Counted from the first letter of the stretch, positions 10,020 to 18,769 are shown. The stretch: 64,000 bases of DNA from Pseudomonadota bacterium (GCA_027487795.1 JAIYCX010000039.1:186001-250000), one strand, 5' to 3'. The notes: generated from the letters alone by a model not told the origin. Numbers and translations are program-made.

Positions 10020-11424
10020 TTCCTGGAGTTCTAGGAAATGGAATAACATCTCTAATATTTTGCATTCCCGTTATATACATTACTAGTCTTTCAAATCCTA
10101 AGCCAAAGCCAGCATGAGGGGTAGAACCAAAACGTCTTGTATCTAAATACCAAGAGTAATGATCAATTGGTAAGTTATTATCAATGATTTTTTGTTCTAA
10201 AATATCTAATCTTTCTTCTCTCTGTGAGCCACCTATTATTTCTCCTAATCTAGGAACTAGAAGATCCATAGCCGCAACTGTTTTTTGATCATCGTTCAGT
10301 CTCATATAGAACGCCTTAATTTCTTTAGGGTAATCCATTACAAATACTGGACCCTTAATGTATTCTTCACTAAGAAATCTTTCATGTTCTGTTTGTAGAT
10401 CAGATCCCCAAGTGCAAGGGAATTCAAATTTCTTACCCGAGCTTTCTAAGATCTTTATAGCTTCAGTATAAGTAATTCTAGCAAAATCTGCTTTAATTAG
10501 CTTTTCAAGAGAATCAATAATTCCTTTTTCAACCCATTCGTTGAAGAATTTTAAGTCCTCCAATCCTTTATTTAGTACTTTTGTAATAACGTACTTTAGA
10601 AATTCTTCTGCGATCTTTGAATCTTGCATTAGATCACAAAAAGCCATTTCGGGTTCAATCATCCAAAATTCTGCTAGATGTCTTGGTGTATTTGAATTTT
10701 CAGCTCTAAAAGTAGGACCAAATGTGTATATATTTTTTAATGCCTGAGCAAAAAGTTCTCCTTCTAGTTGTCCTGAGACTGTAAGATAAGTTGGAGTACT
10801 AAAAAAATCTTTTGAGTAATCTATTTTGCCTTTATCTGGGCCACTAGCTTCTATTTTAGGAACGTTATCTAATGGTAATATTGTTACCTGAAACATTGAC
10901 CCCGCACCTTCGCAGTCAGAAGATGTAATGATAGGTGAGTGTAGGTGAACAAAGCCTTTTTCATTGAAATATTCATGAACGGCATAGGATAATAAACTTC
11001 TTGTTCTGAAGACGGCTCCAAAGGTATTAGTTCTTGGTCTTAAGTGAGATATCGTTCTTAAGAATTCATTTGTATGACGTTTTTTCTGTAAAGGGTAAGT
11101 CTCTGGATCCGCAGTTCCTAGAAGTTCTAAATTCTCACAATAGAGTTCTATTATTTGTCCTTTGCCGAGACTTTTTTTTAAGATCCCATTTACGCTAATT
11201 GCTGAACCTGTAGTTAGTTTTTCAAGTAAGCCATCTGGCAATTTTTCTTCTACAACTAGAATTTGTAGATTTGATAAGCAACTACCATCGTTTAGCTCTA
11301 TAAAGCTAATTCCCTTAGAGTCTCTTCTGGTCTTTATCCAGCCTTGAACTTGAGCTTCTGTCTCTGTTTGGGAAAGTTCTTCTGCTTTTGAAAATAGTTC
11401 TTTAATTTGAAGATTAATAGCCAT
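10003..11424 (-). CDS. asnS: Asparaginyl-tRNA synthetase
   Basis: Class IIb aminoacyl-tRNA synthetase charging tRNA-Asn. An N-terminal OB-fold anticodon-binding domain lies at about residues 20-110 ([23 protein letters not shown]). The class II catalytic core follows, with motif 2 ([21 protein letters not shown]) and motif 3 ([15 protein letters not shown]). The 473-aa length is standard. The ATG overlaps the stop of the upstream small gene as TAATG. It overlaps trmFO downstream by 17 nt, so five genes from 12343 to 7686 read as one tightly packed unit. Confidence 0.97.
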   Translation of the reverse strand: MAINLQIKELFSKAEELSQTETEAQVQGWIKTRRDSKGISFIELNDGSCLSNLQILVVEEKLPDGLLEKLTTGSAISVNGILKKSLGKGQIIELYCENLELLGTADPETYPLQKKRHTNEFLRTISHLRPRTNTFGAVFRTRSLLSYAVHEYFNEKGFVHLHSPIITSSDCEGAGSMFQVTILPLDNVPKIEASGPDKGKIDYSKDFFSTPTYLTVSGQLEGELFAQALKNIYTFGPTFRAENSNTPRHLAEFWMIEPEMAFCDLMQDSKIAEEFLKYVITKVLNKGLEDLKFFNEWVEKGIIDSLEKLIKADFARITYTEAIKILESSGKKFEFPCTWGSDLQTEHERFLSEEYIKGPVFVMDYPKEIKAFYMRLNDDQKTVAAMDLLVPRLGEIIGGSQREERLDILEQKIIDNNLPIDHYSWYLDTRRFGSTPHAGFGLGFERLVMYITGMQNIRDVIPFPRTPGNASIN

Positions 11425-11705
11425 TATATACTGCTCTTATTGTGAATTTTGTTTTTAGGAAATTTATAATAAGAAATAGCAGTTAGCTTAGGAGCTAATG
11501 CGACTAGCCCTAATATAAATATAGTGCCCAAAATATAGAAATGCCCAGAGTGCTTCAACTCAAGTAAAACCTGAGCTGACAGCGCTAATAGCGCTACTCT
11601 TATCTTAAAGAGCAGCATATTTGTATCAGTGCTTGCCACAATGTGGCTTCGCATAGTGCTACACGTATCATAACAATATGGAAAGGAAAATTTAACTGTG
11701 GGCAC
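11424..11705 (-). CDS. Small membrane protein of unknown function upstream of asnS
   Basis: A 93-aa open frame beginning with GTG at 11705, whose first bases overlap the stop of the preceding gene (TAGTG), and ending in a TAATG overlap with asnS. Both junctions favour real translation by coupling. Two hydrophobic segments are visible at about residues 31-47 ([18 protein letters not shown]) and 53-75 ([18 protein letters not shown]), followed by a short basic tail. An internal ATG (Met18 or Met30) could be the actual start. I do not recognise a family. Confidence 0.55.
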   Translation of the reverse strand: MPTVKFSFPYCYDTCSTMRSHIVASTDTNMLLFKIRVALLALSAQVLLELKHSGHFYILGTIFILGLVALAPKLTAISYYKFPKNKIHNKSSI

Positions 11706-12343
11706 TATATAACTCTTCTTTTAAGTGGTATAAGATTAGACTTAACATTTTCTGTATTAGAATTTATATTGGTCGTAGCTGTATTTATCGCATTATTATT
11801 TGAAGCTGAAATGTTATCTAACGATGCAAGGTTAATTTGTATGCTTTCATTTCTCTTTTCTTGAGAAATTAAGAGATTTAATTCATCGTTTATTACTTTT
11901 AAAGCTTGTAAACGAGCTTTCTTTCTAACTAAGTCCGTAGAAATTTTTAACAGTTGAGCATATTCTTCTCTTTCTATAGATTCTTCTGCCAATGATTTAC
12001 TGCTTTTTATATCGTATTCAGCAGACTTGAATTCTGAAATAAAAGATTGCCATATTTCATTTAAACCATTTGCAAGCTTATTAGCTGGCAATTCACTTAA
12101 TATGTCATTTAACTTTATTCGGTAATCTTGATGTACTCTATGCCATTCGTTAGCTCTAACTTCATTTGCGTGTTCTAGTAAAATAGTTGATTGAAAGTAA
12201 GAGTTTGAACTTTTACTATTTTTTGAAACAGAAGATTTTGCAGCTTCTGCTGTATTTTTCATCGAATGATATAGTTTTTCAGCTTTAAAAAGCTTAGCAA
12301 CAAGAATTTTAAGTTTTGAATTTAGGTTCAGAGTTTGTGCCAC
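11705..12343 (-). CDS. Hypothetical protein, predicted coiled-coil
   Basis: No family recognised. The product is about 212 aa, hydrophilic, with long Lys/Glu/Leu/Ser-rich helices. The central part (residues about 40-160) looks like coiled coil, including SAEYDIKSSKSLAEESIERE, and the C-terminus is low-complexity and Asn/Ser/Thr-rich. The frame is open further up to a TTG at 12400, but that TTG begins a TTGACC that could be a -35 box and encodes an unusual basic leader; the GTG at 12343 is chosen, with moderate certainty. It is the first gene of the asnS-trmFO-purC run and overlaps the next gene at TAGTG. Confidence 0.55.
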   Translation of the reverse strand: MAQTLNLNSKLKILVAKLFKAEKLYHSMKNTAEAAKSSVSKNSKSSNSYFQSTILLEHANEVRANEWHRVHQDYRIKLNDILSELPANKLANGLNEIWQSFISEFKSAEYDIKSSKSLAEESIEREEYAQLLKISTDLVRKKARLQALKVINDELNLLISQEKRNESIQINLASLDNISASNNNAINTATTNINSNTENVKSNLIPLKRRVI

Positions 12344-12400
12344 AATATTTAGTAAACTTAAACAGTGTAATTTCTTAACCTTGAAGCGCGATAAGGTCAA

Positions 12401-12769
12401 ATTCTGAGAGCATTTAAATGCTTAGTAGATTAGTCTTGTTTCTTTTATGCTTTAATTATCTTTTAAGTGTTAAATTTTGAAAGCAACTAGATAGGATACC
12501 ACTAAATTTTTATCGGTATTTATTTTTTAACAATCTCATAAGCCACCTAAGAAAATTTAATTTTAGAAAATGATAGTGGCTAAATAATATTATGATTAAT
12601 AACTGTTAACTCGTTCTATTTTTTAATTTGTCAATACTAAATAAATTAAAAAAAGTTCTTTGACATTGGCAGCTATTCAATTATGTTGCGCGCTCTTAAA
12701 AATTAAATCGAGAAAGTTTAATGAAGTAACTTTTTTAGATTTTTTATTATGGCTTGGAGTAATTAGTTC
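12401..12769. other. Intergenic region between divergent genes
   Basis: This 369-bp very AT-rich region lies between the minus-strand coiled-coil gene and the ParA-like ATPase. No gene was found. Its right part carries the ParA promoter described separately. No DnaA-box cluster or parS-like palindrome was recognised. Confidence 0.5.
12660..12687 (+). promoter_or_regulatory. Sigma-70-like promoter for the ParA-family gene
   Basis: TTGACA at 12660-12665 is separated by 16 nt from TATGTT at 12682-12687, followed by a GCGCGC discriminator. The ParA-like start lies 82 nt downstream, leaving a leader of about 75 nt, unlike the near-leaderless genes elsewhere in the window. Confidence 0.6.
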
Positions 12770-13768
12770 ATGGGTGTGATTTGTTTTACATCTTTAAAGG
12801 GAGGAGTTGGTAAAACAACTTTGTCTCTAAATACGGCAGCTGCCTTAGCAAAAAAAGGGGCAGAAGTTTTGCTCATAGACTTAGATCCAGTTGCGCATGC
12901 AACAAGATTCTTCAGTAGAGATTTGCCAAGATCAGAAGCTTCTCTAGCTAAGCTTTGTCTACTGCCAGGAGTAATAAATGAAAGTTGTCTTGTTGATTTT
13001 GCAGTTGATAATAAAGTACCACTTTTAAGAGAAGCAAGAGAGCGTTTAGTCTTGTTACCTGGTGGCGCTGAATTGAGACACCTTGTTTGGGGTAGGGGAG
13101 CTAATATTTTAAAGCATGTTCTTCCAAAACTAATTAGTGAGCTTAAACCAAGTTTTGATTATATAATATTTGATACTCCACCAGATTTTAGTATCCTTGT
13201 GAGAAATGCAATCGCAACAAGTGATTTAGTAGTTGTTCCTGTAGATGGCAGTGCGATGAGCATAGATTGCTTAGAACAATTGTCATTAGATGCTTCACAT
13301 ATTCAAGGTCCAAGATGGGTGATTGCGCGGAGTATGGTTAGTAAGCAGGCATTAAGACTAAGAGACATGTCAGAAAAGAAAATTAGAGAACATCTACAAA
13401 TTTCTGAAACTGAAAAAGATTTATTTTCAACAACAGAATCTGAAGGTCAAGATGAAAATTTAGTAAATATTAAAAGTCCTTTATATTTATTAGATACTAT
13501 TGTTTATCGAACTGAAGAACAAAATAAGTTAACATTTTCTGCTAAGACAGCATTTGAGTCTGTTGCTGCAAATAAGTTAGCTTCTCAGTATTTAAGTCTT
13601 GCAAACGAAATTGATGCGATATTAATGTTATCGGAAGAGGAAGATGCCGAGATCGAGAATCATCAGAATTCGAATATTAATGATCAACTACCAAATGAAA
13701 AAGTAGAAAAATATTTACGTGTGAATACTGATAAAGAATATAATAGGGAAATGACAAGTTCGCTTTAA
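12770..13768 (+). CDS. ParA/MinD-family ATPase
   Basis: Deviant Walker-type ATPase (332 aa). The P-loop KGGVGKTT occupies residues 10-17 with the signature lysine of the ParA/MinD class. Switch regions are LLIDLDPVAHATRFF near 34 and FDTPPDF near 125, then VVVPVDGSAMSIDCLEQL. No parB, minC or chemotaxis partner lies beside it, so it is not necessarily the chromosome-segregation ParA. The last 45 residues are acidic and probably disordered. A GGAG precedes the ATG by about 10 nt. Heme O synthase follows after 81 nt with its own -10 box. Confidence 0.88.
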   Translation: MGVICFTSLKGGVGKTTLSLNTAAALAKKGAEVLLIDLDPVAHATRFFSRDLPRSEASLAKLCLLPGVINESCLVDFAVDNKVPLLREARERLVLLPGGAELRHLVWGRGANILKHVLPKLISELKPSFDYIIFDTPPDFSILVRNAIATSDLVVVPVDGSAMSIDCLEQLSLDASHIQGPRWVIARSMVSKQALRLRDMSEKKIREHLQISETEKDLFSTTESEGQDENLVNIKSPLYLLDTIVYRTEEQNKLTFSAKTAFESVAANKLASQYLSLANEIDAILMLSEEEDAEIENHQNSNINDQLPNEKVEKYLRVNTDKEYNREMTSSL

Positions 13769-13837
13769 TTTTTCTCTTTTTAGGTCTAAATTAAGGTGTT
13801 TTTATAGTAAGTGCTTTCTAAGTTTCACTTTTTGAAT

Positions 13838-13843
13838 TAGAAT
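13838..13843 (+). promoter_or_regulatory. -10 box placing the start codon at the transcript 5' end (ctaB)
   Basis: TAGAAT lies exactly 6 nt before the ATG of the heme O synthase gene and no Shine-Dalgarno sequence is present between them, as expected for leaderless transcription. No clear -35 was found. Confidence 0.5.
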
Positions 13844-13849
13844 TAAAAT

Positions 13850-14800
13850 ATGAGCACATTTGATTCTGTTATATCAAGCAAGTTATTTTCTCTGACAACT
13901 ATTCAGAAAAAGTCTAAAGCTATATATGAAATAGGTAAGCCAAAAGTATTATCATTACTTTTAGTTACAACAGCTTGTCCCATGATTCTTGCAAGCTCAG
14001 GAAAGGTTTCTTTTTTGAGTATTCTTAACGCTATTATTGGAGGAGCTTTGGTTTCTTCAAGTGCCAGTATAATTAACTGTATTTGGGATGTTGATATCGA
14101 TCGCATAATGAGTCGGACTAAGAATCGACCATTAGTGACAGGTGAGCTGTCAACTACATTTGCTGCGGTTTATTCTTTAATTTTAGGTTTTTTTGGTATT
14201 ATTTGGTTAGCATTAATGCTTAATCCTTTCTCAGCATTTTTAGCTTTAAGTGGTCATCTTTTTTATGTCTTTGTTTACACAATGTGGCTAAAGAGATCTA
14301 CTCCTCAAAATATTGTCATAGGAGGAGCAGCAGGGGCTATCCCTCCACTAGTTGGATGGGCTGCTGTAACAGGTAAGTTAGAGCTACAAGCTATTTTGAT
14401 GTTCTTATTAGTATTCTTATGGACTCCTCCACATTTTTGGGCCTTGGCTCTAAATAAAAATGAGGATTATAAAGCAGCAGGGATACCAATGATGCCAGTT
14501 GTTGCTGGGGAAAGATATACTCATATACAAATGTTGTATTATTCTATTGCACTTCTACCAGTTAGTATTCTTTTAGTTCTTTCAGATTCTAACTTAGGAA
14601 TTTTTTCTTTAGTAGTATTTTTATTAATGGGTTTATTTTTTTGTTGGCAAAATTATACATTGCTGCAGTTGGGAAGAAAGCTACCTTCTTCAGAAAATGA
14701 AGAGGCTAAAACTAAAATAGCCTGGCAAATATTTGGCTTTTCTATTTTTTACTTATTTGCATTCTTCTTTTGTATGGTGATTGACACTATATTCATTTAA
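13850..14800 (+). CDS. ctaB: Protoheme IX farnesyltransferase (heme O synthase)
   Basis: UbiA-superfamily inner-membrane prenyltransferase that adds farnesyl to heme B to form heme O for terminal oxidases. The 316-aa length and about nine hydrophobic segments fit. The first aspartate-rich motif is NCIWDVDIDRIMSRTKNRP near residues 79-97. The family block APPLVGW-like (GAAGAIPPLVGWAAVTG) is near 162, and TPPHFWALALNKNEDYKAAGIPMMPVV near 193-218 carries the second motif. The symbol cyoE is also used. No oxidase subunit or ctaA gene is within the window. ubiE/menG converges from the other side 27 nt later. Confidence 0.96.
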   Translation: MSTFDSVISSKLFSLTTIQKKSKAIYEIGKPKVLSLLLVTTACPMILASSGKVSFLSILNAIIGGALVSSSASIINCIWDVDIDRIMSRTKNRPLVTGELSTTFAAVYSLILGFFGIIWLALMLNPFSAFLALSGHLFYVFVYTMWLKRSTPQNIVIGGAAGAIPPLVGWAAVTGKLELQAILMFLLVFLWTPPHFWALALNKNEDYKAAGIPMMPVVAGERYTHIQMLYYSIALLPVSILLVLSDSNLGIFSLVVFLLMGLFFCWQNYTLLQLGRKLPSSENEEAKTKIAWQIFGFSIFYLFAFFFCMVIDTIFI

Positions 14801-14826
14801 AAAAGGCTAAATTTAACAAGGCCCTT

Positions 14827-15519
14827 TTATAACTTGGTACCTTGATAAGCATATGCTATTCCACCAAAATAAGATTTATAAGAAGTATTCTTAAATCCAG
14901 CATTTTTTAAGAGATCTTCAAATTCAGTTCTACATGGAAATTTAGCTGAGGTCTCAGGTAAATATTGATAAGCAGATTTATTCCCAGTAACGACTCCTCC
15001 AATAATTGGCATTATGTATTTACTGTAAAAGTTAAATAAGTAATTAAATGGTTGAATATGAGGCTGTCCAAATTCTAAAATCAAAATTCTTCCACCTTTC
15101 TTTAATACTCTTAAAACCTCTGATAAGCTTTTATCGACAGAATCTACGTTTCTAATACCAAAGCCAATAGTGCAAATATCAAACTTTTCCTCATGAAAAG
15201 GTAAGCTTAGTGCATCTGCTCGTATTAGAGGGTAATTTTTAAAACTTTGTGTTTTGATTTTGGCTAACGGTAACATTTCAAATACAAAATCGGCACCGGT
15301 TATTTGACTATTAGTGTGACATAGAGAGTCTAGTGAGGTGATAAAATCACCTGTGCCGCAGCATATATCTAGTGCTTCAATGGGATATTTTTTTGTGACA
15401 CCAGCGTATTTTAAAGCATCTTTGCGCCACAATCTGTGAATGCCAAAACTTAATACATCATTTGCTTTGTCGTATTTGCCTGAGATAGAGGCAAACATGT
15501 CATGAACGTATTTACTCAT
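14827..15519 (-). CDS. ubiE: Quinone-biosynthesis C-methyltransferase UbiE/MenG
   Basis: SAM-dependent methyltransferase of the UbiE/COQ5 family that methylates demethylmenaquinone or the benzoquinol intermediate of ubiquinone. The N-terminus MSKYVHDMFASISGKYDKANDVLSFG matches the family block (FDSIAxxYDxxNxxLS). The SAM site is ALDICCGTGDF near 46-56, and the second signature is RVLKKGGRILILEFGQP near 137. At 230 aa it is standard length. Sequence alone cannot say whether the cell uses menaquinone or ubiquinone, so menG is equally valid. A TATATT box lies 7 nt before the ATG. It diverges from the carbamoyltransferase gene. Confidence 0.95.
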   Translation of the reverse strand: MSKYVHDMFASISGKYDKANDVLSFGIHRLWRKDALKYAGVTKKYPIEALDICCGTGDFITSLDSLCHTNSQITGADFVFEMLPLAKIKTQSFKNYPLIRADALSLPFHEEKFDICTIGFGIRNVDSVDKSLSEVLRVLKKGGRILILEFGQPHIQPFNYLFNFYSKYIMPIIGGVVTGNKSAYQYLPETSAKFPCRTEFEDLLKNAGFKNTSYKSYFGGIAYAYQGTKL

Positions 15520-15526
15520 AGTGAAA

Positions 15527-15532
15527 AATATA
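15527..15532 (-). promoter_or_regulatory. -10 box immediately before ubiE (leaderless type)
   Basis: On the minus strand TATATT is followed by TTTCACT and then the ATG, a 7-nt spacing with no Shine-Dalgarno sequence. The same TTTTCACTATG context precedes the lipoprotein gene at 45948. Confidence 0.5.
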
Positions 15533-15554
15533 TAATATTATAGCTAATTTATCG

Positions 15555-15576
15555 GTTCTAAAAAGAACATTATAGT
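15555..15576 (+). promoter_or_regulatory. Putative promoter and operator of the carbamoyltransferase gene
   Basis: A perfect dyad GTTCT-AAAA-AGAAC (15555-15568) sits just upstream of TATAGT (15571-15576). In this position a bound regulator would cover the spacer between -35 and -10. Transcription would begin near 15583, at the edge of the tandem repeat. Confidence 0.4.
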
Positions 15577-15583
15577 TTTAATC

Positions 15584-15617
15584 TGCTGCGGTGTCTAATT
15601 TGCTGCGGTGTCTAATT
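15584..15617. repeat. Perfect 17-bp tandem duplication in the carbamoyltransferase leader
   Basis: TGCTGCGGTGTCTAATT occurs twice head to tail (15584-15600 and 15601-15617). Each copy contains GTGTCTAA, the same eight bases that form the true start context (GTG TCT AA) at 15636. Each copy therefore carries a decoy GTG-Ser start, out of frame or quickly stopped. Confidence 0.9.
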
Positions 15618-15635
15618 TAGCGGACTAAATTTACT

Positions 15636-17465
15636 GTGTCTAAAAAACAAATTATCCTAGGTATTTCTGCTTTTTATCACGATTCGGCTGCATGTATTTT
15701 AGTTGATGGAGATATTGTCGCAGCAGCTCAAGAAGAGCGTTTTACCAGAAAGAAGCACGACCATGCCTTCCCAACAAATGCAGTAAACTATTGTTTAAAG
15801 ATGGCGAATGCAACAATCGATGATGTTGAATATGTTGCTTTTTACGATAAGCCATGGATTAAATTTGAGCGCTTATTAGAAACATACTTAGCATTTGCGC
15901 CTTTAGGCATAAGATCTTTTTTAAAAGCGATGCCTGTTTGGCTTAAAGAAAAGCTTTGGATGGGGGATCTAATTAAGAATGAACTTGGATACTCTGGTCA
16001 AATTATTTATCCTGAGCATCATGAGTCACACGCTGCATCAGCATTTTATCCTTCTCCATTTGAGTCAGCTGCTGTTATGACTATCGATGGTGTAGGAGAG
16101 TGGGCAACTACTACTTGGGGAATCGGAAAAGGCAAATCATTAGATCTAAAACAAGAAATAAGATTTCCACATAGTCTAGGCTTATTATACAGCGCGTTTA
16201 CTTACTATACCGGCTTTAAAGTCAATTCGGGCGAGTATAAAGTAATGGGACTTGCACCTTATGGTGAGCCTACTTATGTTAATACTATACTAGAAAATAT
16301 TATCGATCTTAAGGACGATGGTTCTTATCGATTGAATATGGAATATTTTAATTTTTGTCAGGGTCTGACAATGACCTCTGAAAAATTCCATGATTTGTTT
16401 GGAGCTCCTCCTAGGAAGAGTGAGTCAAATTTAGGTCAAAGAGAAATGGATCTAGCGAGATCAGTTCAAGAAGTAACTGAAATAGCAATGCTTAAAATGG
16501 CCAGGTTCGTAAGAACAGAATCTGGTGAAAATAATTTATGCTTAGCCGGTGGCGTCGCATTAAATTGCGTTGCAAACGGTAAAATTCTTCAAGAAAAAAT
16601 CTTTGATAAAATTTGGATTCAACCTGCTGCAGGTGATGCTGGAGGAGCTTTAGGAGCCGCACTATATGCATGGCATAAAGTAATGGGTAAAGAGAGAACT
16701 GTTACTCCTAATAAAGATTCTCAGAAAGGTTCATATTTAGGACCTAAGTATGAAAGTGATGATATAGAAAAATTACTAAAAGAAAAAAATATTCCGTATC
16801 ATAGACTAAGCCCTGATGAAGCTTTATCTGCTGGTGCAAAAGCAATTAACGAAGGTAAAGTACTAGGCTTTTTCAATGGTCATATGGAATTTGGACCAAG
16901 GGCATTGGGTGGTAGAAGTATAATTGGCGATCCTAGAAAAGTGGATATGCAAGCAGTTATGAATCTAAAGATTAAATTTAGAGAGTCATTTAGACCATTT
17001 GCCCCTTCATGTTTAGAAGAAAAGGCTTCAAGTTATTTTGAAATAGACCAAGAATCACCATACATGCTTATAGTTGCACCTATAAAACAAGAACGCAGAA
17101 TTCCGATGTCTAAGGATCAAGAAGCTTTATTTGGAATCGAAAAACTAAATGTACCAAGAAGTGATTTACCTGCAATTACTCATGTGGATTATTCTGCACG
17201 TATCCAGACAGTAAGAGAAGATACTAGTGAGAGATATTATAAGCTAATTAAAAAGTTTGATGATTTGAGCGGATGTGGTGTTATTATCAATACTTCATTT
17301 AACGTGAGAGGCGAGCCGATAGTTTGCGAGCCTATGGATGCTTATTTGTGCTTTATGAGAACTCATATGGATGTTCTTATACTCGAAGATATTGTTCTAT
17401 ATAAAACAGAGCAGCCTGAATTGAGAGATGATATTAACTGGGCGCAGGAATTTGAATTAGATTAG
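15636..17465 (+). CDS. NodU/CmcH-type O-carbamoyltransferase (SxtI-like)
   Basis: Transfers carbamoyl from carbamoyl phosphate to a hydroxyl acceptor. The 609-aa protein has an N-terminal Kae1-like domain with the ATP/metal motif HHESHAASAFYPS near residue 128 and TIDGVGEWATTTWG near 149. A Carbam_trans_C domain carries NGHMEFGPRALGGRSIIGDP near 412 and INTSFNVRGEPIVC near 550. It begins with GTG; the start is followed by typical KQIILGISAFYHDSAAC. The next gene starts at TAGTG, overlapping its stop. It leads a cassette with SxtJ-like and DUF5989 genes, the same order as sxtI-J-K of saxitoxin clusters. The acceptor here is unknown, possibly a surface glycan. Confidence 0.93.
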   Translation: MSKKQIILGISAFYHDSAACILVDGDIVAAAQEERFTRKKHDHAFPTNAVNYCLKMANATIDDVEYVAFYDKPWIKFERLLETYLAFAPLGIRSFLKAMPVWLKEKLWMGDLIKNELGYSGQIIYPEHHESHAASAFYPSPFESAAVMTIDGVGEWATTTWGIGKGKSLDLKQEIRFPHSLGLLYSAFTYYTGFKVNSGEYKVMGLAPYGEPTYVNTILENIIDLKDDGSYRLNMEYFNFCQGLTMTSEKFHDLFGAPPRKSESNLGQREMDLARSVQEVTEIAMLKMARFVRTESGENNLCLAGGVALNCVANGKILQEKIFDKIWIQPAAGDAGGALGAALYAWHKVMGKERTVTPNKDSQKGSYLGPKYESDDIEKLLKEKNIPYHRLSPDEALSAGAKAINEGKVLGFFNGHMEFGPRALGGRSIIGDPRKVDMQAVMNLKIKFRESFRPFAPSCLEEKASSYFEIDQESPYMLIVAPIKQERRIPMSKDQEALFGIEKLNVPRSDLPAITHVDYSARIQTVREDTSERYYKLIKKFDDLSGCGVIINTSFNVRGEPIVCEPMDAYLCFMRTHMDVLILEDIVLYKTEQPELRDDINWAQEFELD

Positions 17466-17887
17466 TGAAATTTATGAATAAGAAAACTAAATCAGATGAT
17501 CAGTTAAAAAGTTTTGGGGTCGTAATGACTATTGCCCTTTTAGTTTTGACTTTAATTATTGCCTACAAAAGACAAGTTTTTGGATATCTGCCTTTTACTT
17601 TATTAGTCGCCTCTTTTTTAATGTTGTTTTTATCTTTTTTCTTTCCGAGGGTACTTTCTGGCCCAGAGAAAGCATGGATGTTTCTCGGAGAGAAAATAGG
17701 AATAATTGTAACATTCGTTGTACTTGTTCTCTCTTATTTTACAGTATTTACCTTTGTCGGTTTTTTACTTAAATTATTAAGAAAAGATATTTTAGAATTG
17801 AAAATCGATAAGAAGAAAAATACTTATTGGACAAACGTTGTAAGAGATGAGTCAAGAGAGAAGACTAGATATTTTCTTCCATACTAA
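17465..17887 (+). CDS. SxtJ-family membrane protein
   Basis: Small membrane protein of the SxtJ family (PF19588), known mainly as a companion of carbamoyltransferases; its biochemical role is not established. Three to four hydrophobic segments are visible (about 17-33, 41-58 and 76-100). Characteristic features are PEKAWMFLGEKIGII in the middle and LLKLLRKDILELK with a following TYW near the C-terminus. The GTG at 17465 overlaps the carbamoyltransferase stop; an ATG at 17474 is the alternative start. The DUF5989 gene follows after 16 nt, so the three should be co-translated. Confidence 0.85.
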   Translation: MKFMNKKTKSDDQLKSFGVVMTIALLVLTLIIAYKRQVFGYLPFTLLVASFLMLFLSFFFPRVLSGPEKAWMFLGEKIGIIVTFVVLVLSYFTVFTFVGFLLKLLRKDILELKIDKKKNTYWTNVVRDESREKTRYFLPY

Positions 17888-17903
17888 ATATAATTAAAAA
17901 TTT

Positions 17904-18080
17904 ATGAGCGATAAAAATACAATAAAAAGCAGTAGCAAACTTGGAATGATTATAGACTTTCTTAAAGTTAGAAAGAAATGGTGGTTACTTCCTATTATTA
18001 TGTTTATGCTTTTGATTAGTTTATTTGTAGCTTTGACGGCAAATAGTGCTTACGCACCATTTATTTATACTCTTTTTTAA
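17904..18080 (+). CDS. DUF5989 (SxtK-like) small membrane protein
   Basis: A 58-aa protein with a hydrophilic N-terminus (MSDKNTIKSSSKLG), then the characteristic IIDFLKVRKKWWLLPIIM block and a single transmembrane helix (about residues 31-48), ending in AYAPFIYTLF. This matches DUF5989, the third member of the carbamoyltransferase-SxtJ-DUF5989 trio. It is probably an inner-membrane partner of SxtJ. It lies 16 nt after SxtJ. Confidence 0.85.
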   Translation: MSDKNTIKSSSKLGMIIDFLKVRKKWWLLPIIMFMLLISLFVALTANSAYAPFIYTLF

Positions 18081-18139
18081 CAGCATAAGTAAGTGTGAAT
18101 TACTAACTTTTCATGATTCAATTATAGTTAAGGAATAAT

Positions 18140-18769
18140 ATGAATAAAAAATTAAACTTTCTATTTGTAACTCTGCTTTTATTTACTTCTTGTGGAGGTT
18201 CTGGAGGTAGTGATGATAGCGAAACGCCAGTTATTGATAGTCCTGCACCAGTTGTGCCAGCAGGAAGAGTTTGGACTTTAGCTGAAATTATTGCTGAGCC
18301 TAGATCTGGTGGATCTGGAGGGGAAGCTAGATGTGGAGGTGAGTTTGGTTTCCGTAGATGTATTTGTCCTTCACAGGTTCCTTCTGCTATAAGATATCGG
18401 CCAGCTGTTGCTGAATGTAATGGCAATGCGGCGGTTATTACGTATGATAATTACGAAGATATCTTTAGTGTAGTTGTTAGAGATACTCAAAATAGAGATA
18501 GGTGGCCAGTCTCGGGATTTAATGGTTGTAGTTTAGAATTATCTTCCTCTGAAGATCCACCTAAAGCTTGTAGTGCATTCAAAGTGCAAGATGCTTTTCC
18601 ACTTATGGAAGGTGGTGGGGCTAGGGTACATTGCCTTGGCGCCTCTGGTTATTCAGAATTATTCTCAGATGTTGTTAGAATGACCGTCAAATTATCAGAT
18701 GATCCTTTTTCAAACGATGATGATATCGAAAGATTTTGTCTAATTTCTGGTGATGAACCTTTAAATTAA
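18140..18769 (+). CDS. Cysteine-rich lipoprotein of unknown function
   Basis: 209-aa lipoprotein: signal peptide with lipobox LFTSC (Cys18-19), then a Gly/Ser/Asp linker (GGSGGSDDSE) and a Pro-rich stretch. A globular domain follows with about nine cysteines (including RCGGEFGFRRCICPSQ near 73 and PPKACSAF near 135), suggesting disulphides in the periplasm or at the surface. A good Shine-Dalgarno (AAGGA, 5 nt before ATG) and a TATAGT box precede it. It sits between DUF5989 and the SGNH hydrolase, whose start is only 6 nt after its stop. I do not recognise a family. Confidence 0.75.
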   Translation: MNKKLNFLFVTLLLFTSCGGSGGSDDSETPVIDSPAPVVPAGRVWTLAEIIAEPRSGGSGGEARCGGEFGFRRCICPSQVPSAIRYRPAVAECNGNAAVITYDNYEDIFSVVVRDTQNRDRWPVSGFNGCSLELSSSEDPPKACSAFKVQDAFPLMEGGGARVHCLGASGYSELFSDVVRMTVKLSDDPFSNDDDIERFCLISGDEPLN

